The notes under the pieces are model-generated. The model ran no database searches, was not told where the DNA came from, and saw only the letters and a program-made list of their open reading frames with translations. Positions 1 through 8,484 of a stretch of DNA of 31,391 nucleotides are shown piece by piece; the stretch's first letter is position 1, and every line of letters begins with the position of its first letter. Position numbers and translations under genes: made by a program. The stretch is from assembly GCA_023435895.1 (NCBI GenBank), contig JAEZLH010000013.1, positions 1 to 31,391 on the forward strand, in the 5' to 3' direction. The stretch is from Bacillota bacterium. Lineage in GTDB: Bacteria > Bacillota > Clostridia > Lachnospirales > Lachnospiraceae.

Positions 1-83
1 ATACAAAAGATGAGGCTCTTTTTCTATTCAGTTCGTTCACTTTTTAAATGAAAAGCAAAAAAAGTTAAAATCCAGTAATTATG

Positions 84-98
84 CGGTGCTCCGCACCG
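84..98 (-). terminator. Small GC-rich hairpin after the GNAT gene
   Basis: CGGTGC and GCACCG form a 6-bp stem with a 3-nt loop about 57 bases past the stop of the minus-strand acetyltransferase. A run of seven Ts follows on the minus strand only after about 20 further bases, so this is a weak terminator at best. A 10-bp direct repeat (CTAGGTGAAT at 109-118 and 122-131) lies between it and the gene. Confidence 0.3.
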
Positions 99-154
99 TT
101 AGAAATAACTAGGTGAATAATCTAGGTGAATTATATCTTTATTATTTGCCGCTG

Positions 155-715
155 TCAAGCCTCAGATTTTAATAATGAGAATAGAACCAAATCGACTACT
201 CCTATTCCTTTCCATACATGTCCTTGTCGAATGGTTCCTTCTTCCACAAACTGGTTTCTCCTTAATACATTCAAGGACTTAATATTCTCTGGCATAACAA
301 ATGCCTGAATACGATTAATTTCTAAGTCATGAAAGAGATATTCTATCATTGCTTTAACCGCTTTTGTTGCAATTCCCTTTCCCCAAAACTCTTCGTGCAA
401 TCGGTAACCAATGGTAATCATATTGACATTACTGTCATAATCAAATAATTCTCCTACGCCTACAATATGCTCCGGGTCACTGTTAAGAGATATTCCAAGA
501 AAAATCATTTTTCCTTTCCTGAAATCACGATCAAAGTGTCCTATCATATTTTTCACAGTATCTTTATTCTTCTTTATCATAACTGGTGAATGATGGAACA
601 GATTTTTATTACTATAGATTTCATAAAGGCGATCCAAATCGGCTTCATTAATTTCTCTAAGGGTTATATCAGAGGTAACAATATGGGGAAATTTTTCAAA
701 CGGACTGCGTTTCAT
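155..715 (-). CDS. GNAT-family N-acetyltransferase (RimJ/RimL type)
   Basis: 186-residue cytoplasmic acetyltransferase that would move an acetyl group from acetyl-CoA to an amine, either a protein N-terminus or a small molecule. The N-terminal part has the RimJ/RimL-like stretch around TLREINEADLDRLYEIY. The acetyl-CoA loop is visible as WGKGIATKAV after a YRLHEEF strand, and INRIQAFVMPENIKSLNVL gives the typical second half of the fold (the N in the NxxS-like turn). The start is set at 715 because AGGAGG lies 7 bases before that ATG; an upstream in-frame ATG at 772 has no ribosome site. The gene stands alone, with an inverted repeat (749-784) upstream and no partner gene to suggest a substrate. 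RimJ/RimL-like membership is clear; the substrate is unknown. Confidence 0.85.
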   Translation of the reverse strand: MKRSPFEKFPHIVTSDITLREINEADLDRLYEIYSNKNLFHHSPVMIKKNKDTVKNMIGHFDRDFRKGKMIFLGISLNSDPEHIVGVGELFDYDSNVNMITIGYRLHEEFWGKGIATKAVKAMIEYLFHDLEINRIQAFVMPENIKSLNVLRRNQFVEEGTIRQGHVWKGIGVVDLVLFSLLKSEA

Positions 716-748
716 GATAAGCCTCCTATGTATTTTAATAAATGACCA

Positions 749-784
749 ATCGTATCTAATCACCTTTTTCAAAATAGATACGAT
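749..784. repeat. Perfect 10-bp inverted repeat upstream of the GNAT gene
   Basis: ATCGTATCTA (749-758) and TAGATACGAT (775-784) are perfect inverted copies separated by 16 bases, 34 bases upstream of the acetyltransferase start. It could be an operator for a dimeric repressor or a hairpin in the leader. No regulator gene is adjacent. The rest of the 716-1066 gap is AT-rich, and I see no gene in it. Confidence 0.45.
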
Positions 785-941
785 CTCTTTCTACTCTTCA
801 AGGTTAAACTCACTTACAGATTATGTCAAGTTCCTTCCATCTTATTCTTACAAGTTGAAAATGAAATGAATTTGTCTTTATGAAAAACAAGAGGATATTC
901 TACTGTTGTACTACCTAATCATATGTATGTTATTTTAGAAT

Positions 942-993
942 AAAAAAATTATGGCTCCCTTTATATTTATAAAATGAAAGCCATAATTTTTTT
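942..993 (-). terminator. Terminator of the DUF1538/P-II operon
   Basis: A perfect 15-bp inverted repeat (942-956 with 979-993) has the core ATTATGGCT/AGCCATAAT flanked by seven As and seven Ts and a 22-nt loop. It lies about 75 bases past the stop of the last P-II-like gene. The A/T flanks make it able to work in both directions, but only the minus-strand operon reads into it. Confidence 0.8.
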
Positions 994-1066
994 GCAATAT
1001 ATTCATATTAAAGAAAACATATTTTAACTAATACAAGTATCCTCAAAGACAAAAAACAATTTAACC

Positions 1067-1414
1067 CTATGCTTGAGGTTTACTATCTGTGGGCTCATAT
1101 TTGCATTGACCAAGCCCCACGGCATCTGAAACAGGAAGGGTGAAGCAAATTCCATGAGCTTCAGTTTTAAAGCCTGAATACTGTTTCACGCTAGCCATAA
1201 TTCTATCAGCAGCATCGCTATCAATTATAGTTAATACGATTTCTTTTTCTTTATCCGTACTAATCCCCATTATCTCGTGATGTTTAAAGCTATAGCGGCG
1301 AGCATTTATTATAGTAGCCCCGCAGGAGCCTTGTGATCGGATGTACTCGACAATCTTTTCACCAAAGCCTACGTTAACAACAATGTGTAAGGCTTTCATA
1401 TTACTGTTTTCCAT
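1067..1414 (-). CDS. P-II-like signalling protein (second of a pair)
   Basis: 115 residues with the P-II ferredoxin-like layout: an N-terminal beta strand (ALHIVVNVGFGEKIVEYIRSQ), then GATIINARRYSFK, which corresponds to the strand entering the T-loop, then EIVLTIIDSDAADRIMASV and a C-terminal GICFTLPVSDAVG strand. The T-loop region is short and has no obvious uridylylated tyrosine, so it is a P-II relative rather than GlnB/GlnK. The start is the ATG at 1414 with GGAGG 5 bases upstream; a longer frame would need a TTG that overlaps this site. It follows another P-II-like gene by 14 bases and is last in the operon with the DUF1538 membrane protein. It probably forms trimers that bind a small ligand and regulate that membrane protein (inference). 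Confidence 0.75.
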   Translation of the reverse strand: MENSNMKALHIVVNVGFGEKIVEYIRSQGSCGATIINARRYSFKHHEIMGISTDKEKEIVLTIIDSDAADRIMASVKQYSGFKTEAHGICFTLPVSDAVGLGQCKYEPTDSKPQA

Positions 1415-1428
1415 TTTTACCTCCAATA

Positions 1429-1740
1429 TTATACTGACAACTTATCAACTGGAACAACAAAGGCTATCCCCGTATTCGGTTGGTCAAATTTCAACTTTGT
1501 AATAAACTGCTGCATTAGCTGCGGTGTTATATTACTTGTTAACAAGCAAGTAATTAAAACCTTTTTTTCATCAGCAACAAGGCCTATCATATCTTTAAAG
1601 TAGCCGGTTTGTACCGACCCCTTGGCATATACCACATCAATAAGGTGACAGTCTGAATCAACCAGTAATTTCAGTACATCTTCCTTATATTTTCTTGCTG
1701 CTATAACAGTTAAATAATCAATTGTATAATCAGAATTCAT
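1429..1740 (-). CDS. P-II-like signalling protein (first of a pair)
   Basis: 103 residues; YLTVIAARKYKEDVLKLLVDSDCHLIDVVYAKGS followed by KKVLITCLLTSNITPQLMQQFITKL and a final TGIAFVVPVDKLSV strand give the two beta-alpha-beta units of the P-II fold. It is clearly different in sequence from its downstream neighbour, so the pair are paralogues and not a recent duplication. The chosen ATG at 1740 overlaps the 3' end of the DUF1538 gene by 11 bases, with a GAGGAGG site 12-15 bases upstream inside that gene. This points to translational coupling. An upstream start would bury it deeper in the neighbour and add a non-homologous basic leader. The ligand is unknown. Confidence 0.7.
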   Translation of the reverse strand: MNSDYTIDYLTVIAARKYKEDVLKLLVDSDCHLIDVVYAKGSVQTGYFKDMIGLVADEKKVLITCLLTSNITPQLMQQFITKLKFDQPNTGIAFVVPVDKLSV

Positions 1741-3475
1741 CAAGGCTATTGACTCCCTCCTCTTCTTTATTTGACTCTTCATTATCAAAATTCTCTTTAT
1801 TATCATTATTCTCTATTTTATCATTATCTACTTCTATATCATAGTGCACCACCTGCTCCTCAATCTGCTTTGACGAAGGAATCTCACGATTAGCAAGTAA
1901 CGCTAATTCTTCTAATTCAGCTAAGTCATATAACTCAGCTTCTTCTACTACCTTATCCACCTTCTTACGAGCTATATCATACACTATACCTAAAAATTGT
2001 ACAGCAATCAATGGGGTAACAGAAATAAATGCAATAATTCCAAAGCCATTGACTAAAATCGACTGTCCACCTGATGTTGATTTATGAGCAACTGCCTGTG
2101 CCACTCCCAAGGTTAAGGGTGTTAAGAAGGCAGAAGTCAAGGCACCACCAGTTACGCCACCTGAATCAAAGGCGAGACTTACAAATAATTTTGGTGTAAA
2201 TATCATCATAATAAGAGCAATTCCATAAAGAGGTACCAAAAACCACATAATATTTACTTCTGTTAGAATTTTTACCATTGCTAATAAGGATGCGAATCCA
2301 ATTCCCACTGCAAGTGTCATTCGAATAGTGGTTTTTTTGATATGACCGTTTGTTATTTCCTCCAACTGTTCTCCAAGAACCGTAACTGCCGGTTCCGATA
2401 ATGTGATTGCTGCACCCAAAATATACCCAACGAGTAACAGCCACCATTTAAAGCTTTCCGGTCTGGAAGGATCAAGAAAAACTTCCCCGATAAACTTACC
2501 GGCGAAGGCAAATCCGTAGTCAATTCCTGATAAGAATATCATTAAGCCGATAAATACAACACCGGCGCCTAGGAGAATATTAATAAAGTCCTTTTTGGGT
2601 TGCTTGATTAAAAAGAATTGAAAGGGCAGAAATATTACAACAACCGGAATAAGGGAAAGAGAAACTCCCACCAAATTACCTGAAAGTATTTCACTAATCG
2701 TGATTTCAGTACCCGGAGCATAAAGCTGTTCTGGCGGCAGTACTCCCTTATAATGGATGTTAAGTATGATTGCATAAATCGATAATGCTAGAATGGGACC
2801 AATGGAAGCCAACCCGATAATACCGAAGGTATCATCGTTACTTTTGTGCTTAGACATAGTAAGGGATACACCCATACCCAGTGCTAATATGAATGGAACA
2901 GAGATGTCACCGGTAGTTGCACCGCTTCCATCAAAGGCCAAAGCGACAAATTCATTGGGAACAAAGATAAGTACTACAAAAGTCAAAACATACAATACCG
3001 CAAAAATTATCTTAATATTCAAGTCCTTCATTATTCGGAAAAGAGAAAAACCTACCATGATTCCGATACCAAAGCCCATAATCCAGATAAATATTGTCTC
3101 ATTAATAATAGGCATAACCATGTTCGTCTGTCTTGCCAATACAGTTAATGCCGGTTCGGCAACTGTTGCCAGAAGGCCAAACACCAAACCAATGAAAATA
3201 ATAAAGGTAGCTTTTTTTAGTTTAATAAGTGATCCTCCTACTAGCATACCAATCGGAAGGATACTTACATTAAGACCCACTAAAAAAATAGCTTGCCCCA
3301 CAACCACGCTTAAATAACCGACAATCAATTTTATGTAATCTGATTGATTATTTAAAGGTGCAATAAAAACACAAACAATAATAATGATTATTGCAAGAGG
3401 TAGTGAGGAAAAAAATACTTCCTTCAGCGTGGTGCCAAAAATAGTTAATTTACTTTTTAGGTTTAAATTATTCAT
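1730..3475 (-). CDS. DUF1538 integral membrane protein (two DUF1538 repeats)
   Basis: 581 residues, many hydrophobic helices, and an internal duplication. The motif EPAxTVL occurs near residue 107 (AEPALTVLARQ) and near 360 (SEPAVTVLGEQ). A second motif, FDxxGxTxG, occurs near 180 (FDGSGATTGDIS) and near 437 (FDSGGVTGGALT). Each half therefore carries the same pair of polar motifs in the membrane, as expected for an inverted or tandem-repeat transporter. The last 60 residues are a charged, Asn/Asp/Glu-rich cytoplasmic tail (ENNDNKENFDNEES). ATG at 3475 has AGGAGA 5 bases before it; the in-frame GTG just upstream is too close to that site. It is first in an operon with two P-II-like genes, which resembles the AmtB-GlnK arrangement and suggests a transporter under P-II control. 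No substrate is known for this family. Confidence 0.85.
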   Translation of the reverse strand: MNNLNLKSKLTIFGTTLKEVFFSSLPLAIIIIIVCVFIAPLNNQSDYIKLIVGYLSVVVGQAIFLVGLNVSILPIGMLVGGSLIKLKKATFIIFIGLVFGLLATVAEPALTVLARQTNMVMPIINETIFIWIMGFGIGIMVGFSLFRIMKDLNIKIIFAVLYVLTFVVLIFVPNEFVALAFDGSGATTGDISVPFILALGMGVSLTMSKHKSNDDTFGIIGLASIGPILALSIYAIILNIHYKGVLPPEQLYAPGTEITISEILSGNLVGVSLSLIPVVVIFLPFQFFLIKQPKKDFINILLGAGVVFIGLMIFLSGIDYGFAFAGKFIGEVFLDPSRPESFKWWLLLVGYILGAAITLSEPAVTVLGEQLEEITNGHIKKTTIRMTLAVGIGFASLLAMVKILTEVNIMWFLVPLYGIALIMMIFTPKLFVSLAFDSGGVTGGALTSAFLTPLTLGVAQAVAHKSTSGGQSILVNGFGIIAFISVTPLIAVQFLGIVYDIARKKVDKVVEEAELYDLAELEELALLANREIPSSKQIEEQVVHYDIEVDNDKIENNDNKENFDNEESNKEEEGVNSLDEF

Positions 3476-4147
3476 CACGTTCTCCTATCTCAAATTTATG
3501 TACATACAAGTTATATCAAACAATGGTACCGCGATACTGCATCAGTAACATAGAAATTTATCACATCTGTTTTCTATTTCTTGTAGAAAATGCTTTCGGA
3601 GCATAATAGTAATCAAGTTTTCGAACTTCTCGCTGATTTAATATGAAATTACTTCAAGATAATCAAATTGATCAAAGATTGAATTATGATATATAAATAA
3701 TTATACTTCTGCCAGATCGAGGTTAAAAGTTCATCTATAACTCATGCACACATAAATTAATTGTACATTATTTTGAGTTATTATTCAACATTTATGACCA
3801 TTTAATTGATTTTGTGTAATAATAACTAAATATATTCTTGATAATAAGTTTAAAATAATGATTTATGTGGTGTATCGAGAAATATAATATTATTTATATT
3901 CAATTCTTTATACAATCTTAACAGTTATATCGATTAATCTTAACACATTCTTAACGAATGACAAAATAATGATTATTTGATATAATTGATAAGTATTCCA
4001 AGTGTCCTGTTTATATATAGCAATACACAAAGCCAAACTATTTATATTGGTTTATAATATATTAAGATGTGGCTATGGTATAAATACCAATTAAAAATAT
4101 AGAATCATTATCTATTTTTCGGTGCTTCTACAGAAAGGATGACCTCC
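3476..4147. other. AT-rich divergent intergenic region
   Basis: Between the minus-strand DUF1538 operon and the plus-strand rpiR-type gene. No coding frame with a ribosome site is visible. It holds the promoter at 3958-3986. I could not find a convincing -35/-10 pair for the DUF1538 operon in it. Confidence 0.5.
3958..3986 (+). promoter_or_regulatory. Sigma-A-type promoter of the RpiR-family gene
   Basis: ATGACA (3958-3963), 17-bp spacer, TATAAT (3981-3986). This gives a start near 3993 and a leader of about 155 bases before the gene at 4148. Confidence 0.6.
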
Positions 4148-4987
4148 ATGCCTTTAGTCCCTTTTACTGAAAACGGCTACCCTTATACGGTGGCAGAGCA
4201 AAAAATTATTGATTATATTAGTTTAAACTTAAACTCAATTCATTTAATGACCATCGGACAGCTTTCTAAAAACCTTAACATGTCGGAAGCTACCATATCA
4301 AGGTTTGCCAATCATGCAGGATTTCAAAACTTTAAAAGTATGAAGAATGAACTTATGAAACTGACGGAAATTGAAACTCCTGCAGACAAAATGTCTGCCA
4401 CCCTAAAAGAAAATAATTCCTCCGAATGGATGGGGTTCTTAAGGTATCAACAATATTGCATAGAGAAGACCATTGAGAATTTGAGTGATGACGCTCTGAC
4501 TGCCTCAGTGGATGCTATCTTATCCGCCCGAAAAGTCTACATTCATGCAAAAGGTGCAGCCACCTCGCTTTCAAGACTTCTTGAATTTCGTTTAAAACGT
4601 TTTGGGCTTGAAGTGGAATTATTGCCTTCTGCAGGTTCAGAGCTTTTTGAGAGTTTAATTCATATTCGTTCTGAGGATGTAATCATCCTTTTTGGGTTTC
4701 AGAAAATATCACGGGAGGCACAAGTTCTATTAAAACAGCGCAAGGATATTCCATATAGAGCAATATTACTGAGCAGCCGTTTCTATGACCATGAGGATTC
4801 CCGTGGTGATTATAATATTTATGTTTACCGAGGGGAGCCGGGGGAATATCATTCCCTTACTGCACCCACTGCTGTTATTGATGCTATGATTATTATGATT
4901 GCCGGTAAGCTGGGTGAAAAATCCTTCCAGACCCTACAGGATTTACATCAATTAAAACAAAAATATCAGGTGGATATTCCCCGTTAA
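4148..4987 (+). CDS. RpiR-family transcriptional regulator (HTH + SIS)
   Basis: 279 residues. The N-terminal domain (about 1-75) has the RpiR helix-turn-helix: TIGQLSKNLNMSEATISRFANHAGFQNFKSMK. The C-terminal half is a SIS phosphosugar-binding domain, with ARKVYIHAKGAATSLSRLLEFRLKRFG as the first strand-loop and EDVIILFGFQKISREAQVLL as the second. Family members sense sugar phosphates or related phosphorylated compounds. I chose the ATG at 4148, with AAAGGA about 8 bases upstream, over the ATG at 4139, which directly abuts that site. The gene converges on a minus-strand ECF transporter operon whose first encoded enzyme-like partner is a PHP phosphoesterase. It is the natural candidate regulator of that operon (inference). 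Confidence 0.85.
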   Translation: MPLVPFTENGYPYTVAEQKIIDYISLNLNSIHLMTIGQLSKNLNMSEATISRFANHAGFQNFKSMKNELMKLTEIETPADKMSATLKENNSSEWMGFLRYQQYCIEKTIENLSDDALTASVDAILSARKVYIHAKGAATSLSRLLEFRLKRFGLEVELLPSAGSELFESLIHIRSEDVIILFGFQKISREAQVLLKQRKDIPYRAILLSSRFYDHEDSRGDYNIYVYRGEPGEYHSLTAPTAVIDAMIIMIAGKLGEKSFQTLQDLHQLKQKYQVDIPR

Positions 4988-5000
4988 TATCCACCTGATA
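4964..5000 (-). terminator. Shared hairpin terminator between rpiR-type gene and ECF operon
   Basis: A perfect 14-bp stem (4964-4977 with 4987-5000, core CAGGTGGATAT) and 9-nt loop. It overlaps the stop codon of the plus-strand regulator. On the minus strand it is followed by TTTTTGTTTT, so it is a strong terminator for the ECF operon. On the plus strand the tail is only moderately T-rich (ACTATTTTAT). It probably serves both convergent units. Confidence 0.8.
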
Positions 5001-5114
5001 ACTATTTTATATAAATTTAGTGTAACTAGAACATTATTAATAAGATTCTTACTCCTCAAAGAATGACTCCACACTCAATAGCCTTGTCTAGACAATGGTA
5101 ATGGCAGGAAATCC

Positions 5115-5912
5115 CTATCTATCATCTTCGTGTCCTGTTAAAACCCCCACATAATCACCGCCTAATTCATGAATTTCCTTCAGTGAACGCTTTAAAAGAC
5201 CTGCATAATACACCTGTGATTTAACCGTTGAAGACAGCTTAATTTCATATTCTTTCTTTTGAATACTATCTTTTAATTGATCAATCGTATTGCAATCTTT
5301 CTCAAATATATTATAGATACATCCATATTGTAAGGATTGATGGGTGTCGCTGCCAGCTAACACAGCCAAGTCATAACGATCCCCAAATTCTTTTGTGCTT
5401 ATTTTAATAATATCAGGAGAATACGCCATATCTTTCCCATTGAGATCCACAAAATCAAGCCTAGTGAGAAGAGTTTCACCAAGTCCTGGTATTTTGCTCC
5501 CATCTCGGAAGGGATGTGCTGCCCCCACAATAAAATTGTAATCCCTTGTTCGTTCCAAGAGTTTTGTCATACTTAAGTAATTGTCCTTTTCCCTGTAAGG
5601 CTTAAGTTCTTTGTTTAGTTTTAATATATCCTCCCGTGAGCCTATGGTCAATATATGACCATTTTCAGAAATATCAATTTCCATACCGGAAAATATTTGT
5701 AATCCATTGATTAAAAAGCTGTCTCCCACTCTCGTGGCGTTTTGCGAAATATATTGATACACTTCTTCAAATTCATTGGTATTAAAATGTTCCGTCAAAC
5801 AAATCGCATCCAACCCGCTATTTAATGCTTCCCGAAATAACCAATCTGTATATTCTTTTGAGAAAGGCAGCTTCTTTGCCAACTTCCCATGTGTGTGAAA
5901 ATCTATTTTCAT
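5115..5912 (-). CDS. PHP-domain phosphoesterase-like protein
   Basis: 265 residues with the full set of PHP metal motifs: DFHTH (His6 and His8), LTEHFN (about 40), GMEIDIS (about 75), GAAHPFR (about 133) and GSDTHQ (about 190). Such proteins bind up to three metal ions and hydrolyse phosphate esters, as in histidinol phosphatase or the phosphodiesterase TrpH. The substrate cannot be read from sequence. The ATG at 5912 follows AGGAGAGG and lies 13 bases after the ecfT stop, so it is the last gene of the ECF operon. A phosphoesterase encoded with an importer and next to a phosphosugar-type regulator suggests it processes the imported compound or clears a phosphorylated intermediate (inference). 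Confidence 0.8.
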   Translation of the reverse strand: MKIDFHTHGKLAKKLPFSKEYTDWLFREALNSGLDAICLTEHFNTNEFEEVYQYISQNATRVGDSFLINGLQIFSGMEIDISENGHILTIGSREDILKLNKELKPYREKDNYLSMTKLLERTRDYNFIVGAAHPFRDGSKIPGLGETLLTRLDFVDLNGKDMAYSPDIIKISTKEFGDRYDLAVLAGSDTHQSLQYGCIYNIFEKDCNTIDQLKDSIQKKEYEIKLSSTVKSQVYYAGLLKRSLKEIHELGGDYVGVLTGHEDDR

Positions 5913-5925
5913 CCAACCTCTCCTA

Positions 5926-6756
5926 TCATTTCCATATTAAGCTGATTAAAACGCATAGTATGACCCAAACCATAGATACGCCAACAAAAATAATGTCATT
6001 ATTTTTTATCCGAAGAGAAGCCAGCTTTATCCTTCTAACTTTTATACTTGTTGATGCATAACGATATCCCTTTAACTCCAAAGCTTCAACTGTGGTTCGA
6101 GATCGTTTCGCACAGTTAAGCATCAACGGATAGAATGCAAGAATAATGATATGTACCTGATAGATCAGGTACTTTATTTTACCTATAATAGTTTTATGAT
6201 CAGGTGCGATACCCCTCATTTTATAGGATAACAATATATTTTGAAATTCTTCCATCATAATCGGTAGGATGCGATAACCAAATGCAATACTAAAGGTAAA
6301 GCGTTCCGGAATCTTAAACCAAGTCATCCCAATTGCAAGCCGATCCGGATCAAGTCCTGAAAATACGGTAATGGAAGCTAAGGATACAATCACAACCTTA
6401 AGTGACATCACAAGAAGTACGGCTAAAGTTTTCTCATCCCCACCAAAGAATAATGACACGATTAACAGATATCCGGTCTGTGAAAACACACCCAAGCAAA
6501 ATAGAAACAGTACAAGGGGAGCTACCCTGGCTAGTCTCGTTGTTATCGCAACAAACAGAAAAATTCCCATTAGTATCGCCATATTATTTAGAAACCATGG
6601 TATAATTCCAAAAAAGCTATACCAAATCAATAAGATTCTTGGGTCAAGTGCAGCAATTATAGTATCATCATTCCCGTAAGCATTTTTAAGAACCTGATTA
6701 CGAAGATAATCCATCGAAATTTTATCCATGATATTTTCTGATAATTTAGATAACAT
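5926..6756 (-). CDS. ecfT: ECF transporter transmembrane component EcfT
   Basis: 276 residues, several hydrophobic helices in the N-terminal two thirds. The two cytoplasmic coupling helices show the EcfT signature: SYKMRGIAPD and VEALELKGYRYA, variants of the usual A-R-G motifs that contact the ATPase subunits. It is the scaffold that couples ATP hydrolysis to the S component. Its ATG at 6756 overlaps the end of the ATPase gene by 11 bases, with AGGAG 7 bases upstream inside that gene, so the two are translationally coupled. The family is clear; the substrate is set by the S component at 8485-9345. Confidence 0.88.
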   Translation of the reverse strand: MLSKLSENIMDKISMDYLRNQVLKNAYGNDDTIIAALDPRILLIWYSFFGIIPWFLNNMAILMGIFLFVAITTRLARVAPLVLFLFCLGVFSQTGYLLIVSLFFGGDEKTLAVLLVMSLKVVIVSLASITVFSGLDPDRLAIGMTWFKIPERFTFSIAFGYRILPIMMEEFQNILLSYKMRGIAPDHKTIIGKIKYLIYQVHIIILAFYPLMLNCAKRSRTTVEALELKGYRYASTSIKVRRIKLASLRIKNNDIIFVGVSMVWVILCVLISLIWK

Positions 6757-8470
6757 CCCTCATCTCCTTTTTAATAAAACTGTTTACAAATTCGCTAACA
6801 GTATAAGATTGCAGGTAAGGATCAATAGCCCTGCCAAGTTCATATATATCAGGCGGCATTATTCCTACATTTTCTCTTACATATCTATCATCAAACACTT
6901 GCTTTCTATCCCCATCCGCAATCACATAACCGGAGGATAACACAATAATGCGATCTGCCCATTCACAAACCAATTGTATATCATGGGTAGCAATGATGAC
7001 AGTCTCCGTTATTTCCTTCAACTCCTTCAGTAAATTCATAATTTCATATCTCGTAGCAATATCCAGATTGGCGGTGGGTTCATCCAGCAGCAGGACGGAG
7101 GGATGTAATGCTATGCCAATGGCAAGGGAAGCCCTTCTCATCTGACCACCAGAAAGTAATCTACCGTCACGATCCGCAATATCCCCCAATCGAAATTGCT
7201 CCACTAATTGCTTTGCCCTGGCAGGATAGTTCTCAACTTTTCTTACTTTCATGGCAAATTCAATATCCCCCAAAATATTGTCTTTAATAAACATCTCCTC
7301 AGGGTTTTGATATACCAAGGACACCAATTTGCTTAATTGATTCTGTGATAGCTTTCTGGTTGATGTCCCATCTATTAGGATTTCGCCTTCCAACGGTTTT
7401 ATCAAACCCATAATCAATTTCATTAATGTAGATTTTCCGGCACCATTTGATCCAATTAATGCAATTCTTTCTCCTTTGTGAATATTCAGGTGAAAGTCTT
7501 GAAATACTTTGTGGTTTTCTCCTTTTACAGAACGGTATTCTACCTTTAAATTCTTAAATTGGATCATTGGATCATGACATGATTGTTCTACCTTCTCATT
7601 CTCGTCTAAATGTTCCCACAGCGACCCCTTCTTGTTCCTTAATAGCGGCATAAATAAAGTAAGCCCTTCCTCAAGGGTAGTCGGTAGCGTTGTGTTAGGA
7701 AGAATCCCCATCTTCATTAATTGATTCGTTGCGAGAGTGATCTGTGGGGGAAATACATTGTTTTCCTGCAATTCTTCCACTCTTCCCAATGCTTCCCTCA
7801 CTGGTAAAATCCACTGAAGAGCCCCTTCTTTCATCAGGGCTACAGAACTGCAATATTTAGCGATATATTCTGTATGATGCTCAATAACGATAATCGTTTT
7901 ATTGTGTTTTATATTGAGTTCTCGTAGGGTTTCATAGATCATATTCGCATGGGCGGGATCAAGTTGGGCAATTGGCTCATCTAGGATTAGTAAATCAGGA
8001 CAAAGAGCCACCATGCCGGCTAAAGCTAGAAGGTGCTTTTGCCCACCCGAAAGTTGCCAGATATAATCTTCGCTCTTTTTTTCTAATCCACATAGTTTTA
8101 ATGCTTCCCTCCCTTTATCTTCGTAATCTTCCATGGCATAATTCAAACAAGCATAGGAAGCATCATCAAGCACTGTAGGGCGGACAATTTGATTTTCAAA
8201 ATCCTGATATACATATCCTGCCATTTTTGCCAATTCACCAATTTCACTATTTAGCGTATTTACTCCGTTGATCTTTATACACCCTTCAAAATCTCCAGCA
8301 ATAAAATGAGGAATTAATCCGTTCAAAGTTTTACACAGAGTGGATTTCCCGCACCCATTGTTACCAATGAGTGCAAGAAATTCACCTTTTTTTATTTGCA
8401 AATTAATATCTTTGAGGATGGGTTCGGTGGCTCCGGGATATGTAAAACTAAGATGTTCAATATTTATCAT
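6746..8470 (-). CDS. ECF transporter double ATPase (EcfA1-EcfA2 fused)
   Basis: 574 residues with two complete ABC domains. The first has Walker A IGNNGCGKST (about 36-45), signature LSGGQKHLLAL and Walker B LLILDEP. The second has Walker A IGSNGAGKST (about 337-346), signature LSGGQMRRASLA and Walker B VLLLDEP, followed by IATHD. Separate EcfA1 and EcfA2 subunits are the rule in many Firmicutes; here both are one polypeptide, as in YkoD/CbiO-type group I or II operons. It powers uptake through EcfT. It sits 14 bases after the S-component gene and overlaps ecfT. Both sites look catalytically intact. Confidence 0.9.
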   Translation of the reverse strand: MINIEHLSFTYPGATEPILKDINLQIKKGEFLALIGNNGCGKSTLCKTLNGLIPHFIAGDFEGCIKINGVNTLNSEIGELAKMAGYVYQDFENQIVRPTVLDDASYACLNYAMEDYEDKGREALKLCGLEKKSEDYIWQLSGGQKHLLALAGMVALCPDLLILDEPIAQLDPAHANMIYETLRELNIKHNKTIIVIEHHTEYIAKYCSSVALMKEGALQWILPVREALGRVEELQENNVFPPQITLATNQLMKMGILPNTTLPTTLEEGLTLFMPLLRNKKGSLWEHLDENEKVEQSCHDPMIQFKNLKVEYRSVKGENHKVFQDFHLNIHKGERIALIGSNGAGKSTLMKLIMGLIKPLEGEILIDGTSTRKLSQNQLSKLVSLVYQNPEEMFIKDNILGDIEFAMKVRKVENYPARAKQLVEQFRLGDIADRDGRLLSGGQMRRASLAIGIALHPSVLLLDEPTANLDIATRYEIMNLLKELKEITETVIIATHDIQLVCEWADRIIVLSSGYVIADGDRKQVFDDRYVRENVGIMPPDIYELGRAIDPYLQSYTVSEFVNSFIKKEMRDVI

Positions 8471-8484
8471 GAAACTCTCCCTCT

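Noticed and set aside
2166..2447. Minus-strand open frame within the DUF1538 gene.
   Set aside because: It lies wholly inside a well-supported membrane protein gene in another frame, with no ribosome site and no domain.
3524..3533. TGGTACCGCG, the core of the T-box antiterminator motif, on the plus strand.
   Set aside because: The bases before it do not match the rest of the T-box. There is no specifier stem 5' of it (that DNA is the DUF1538 gene on the other strand), no terminator follows, and the next plus-strand gene is over 600 bases away.
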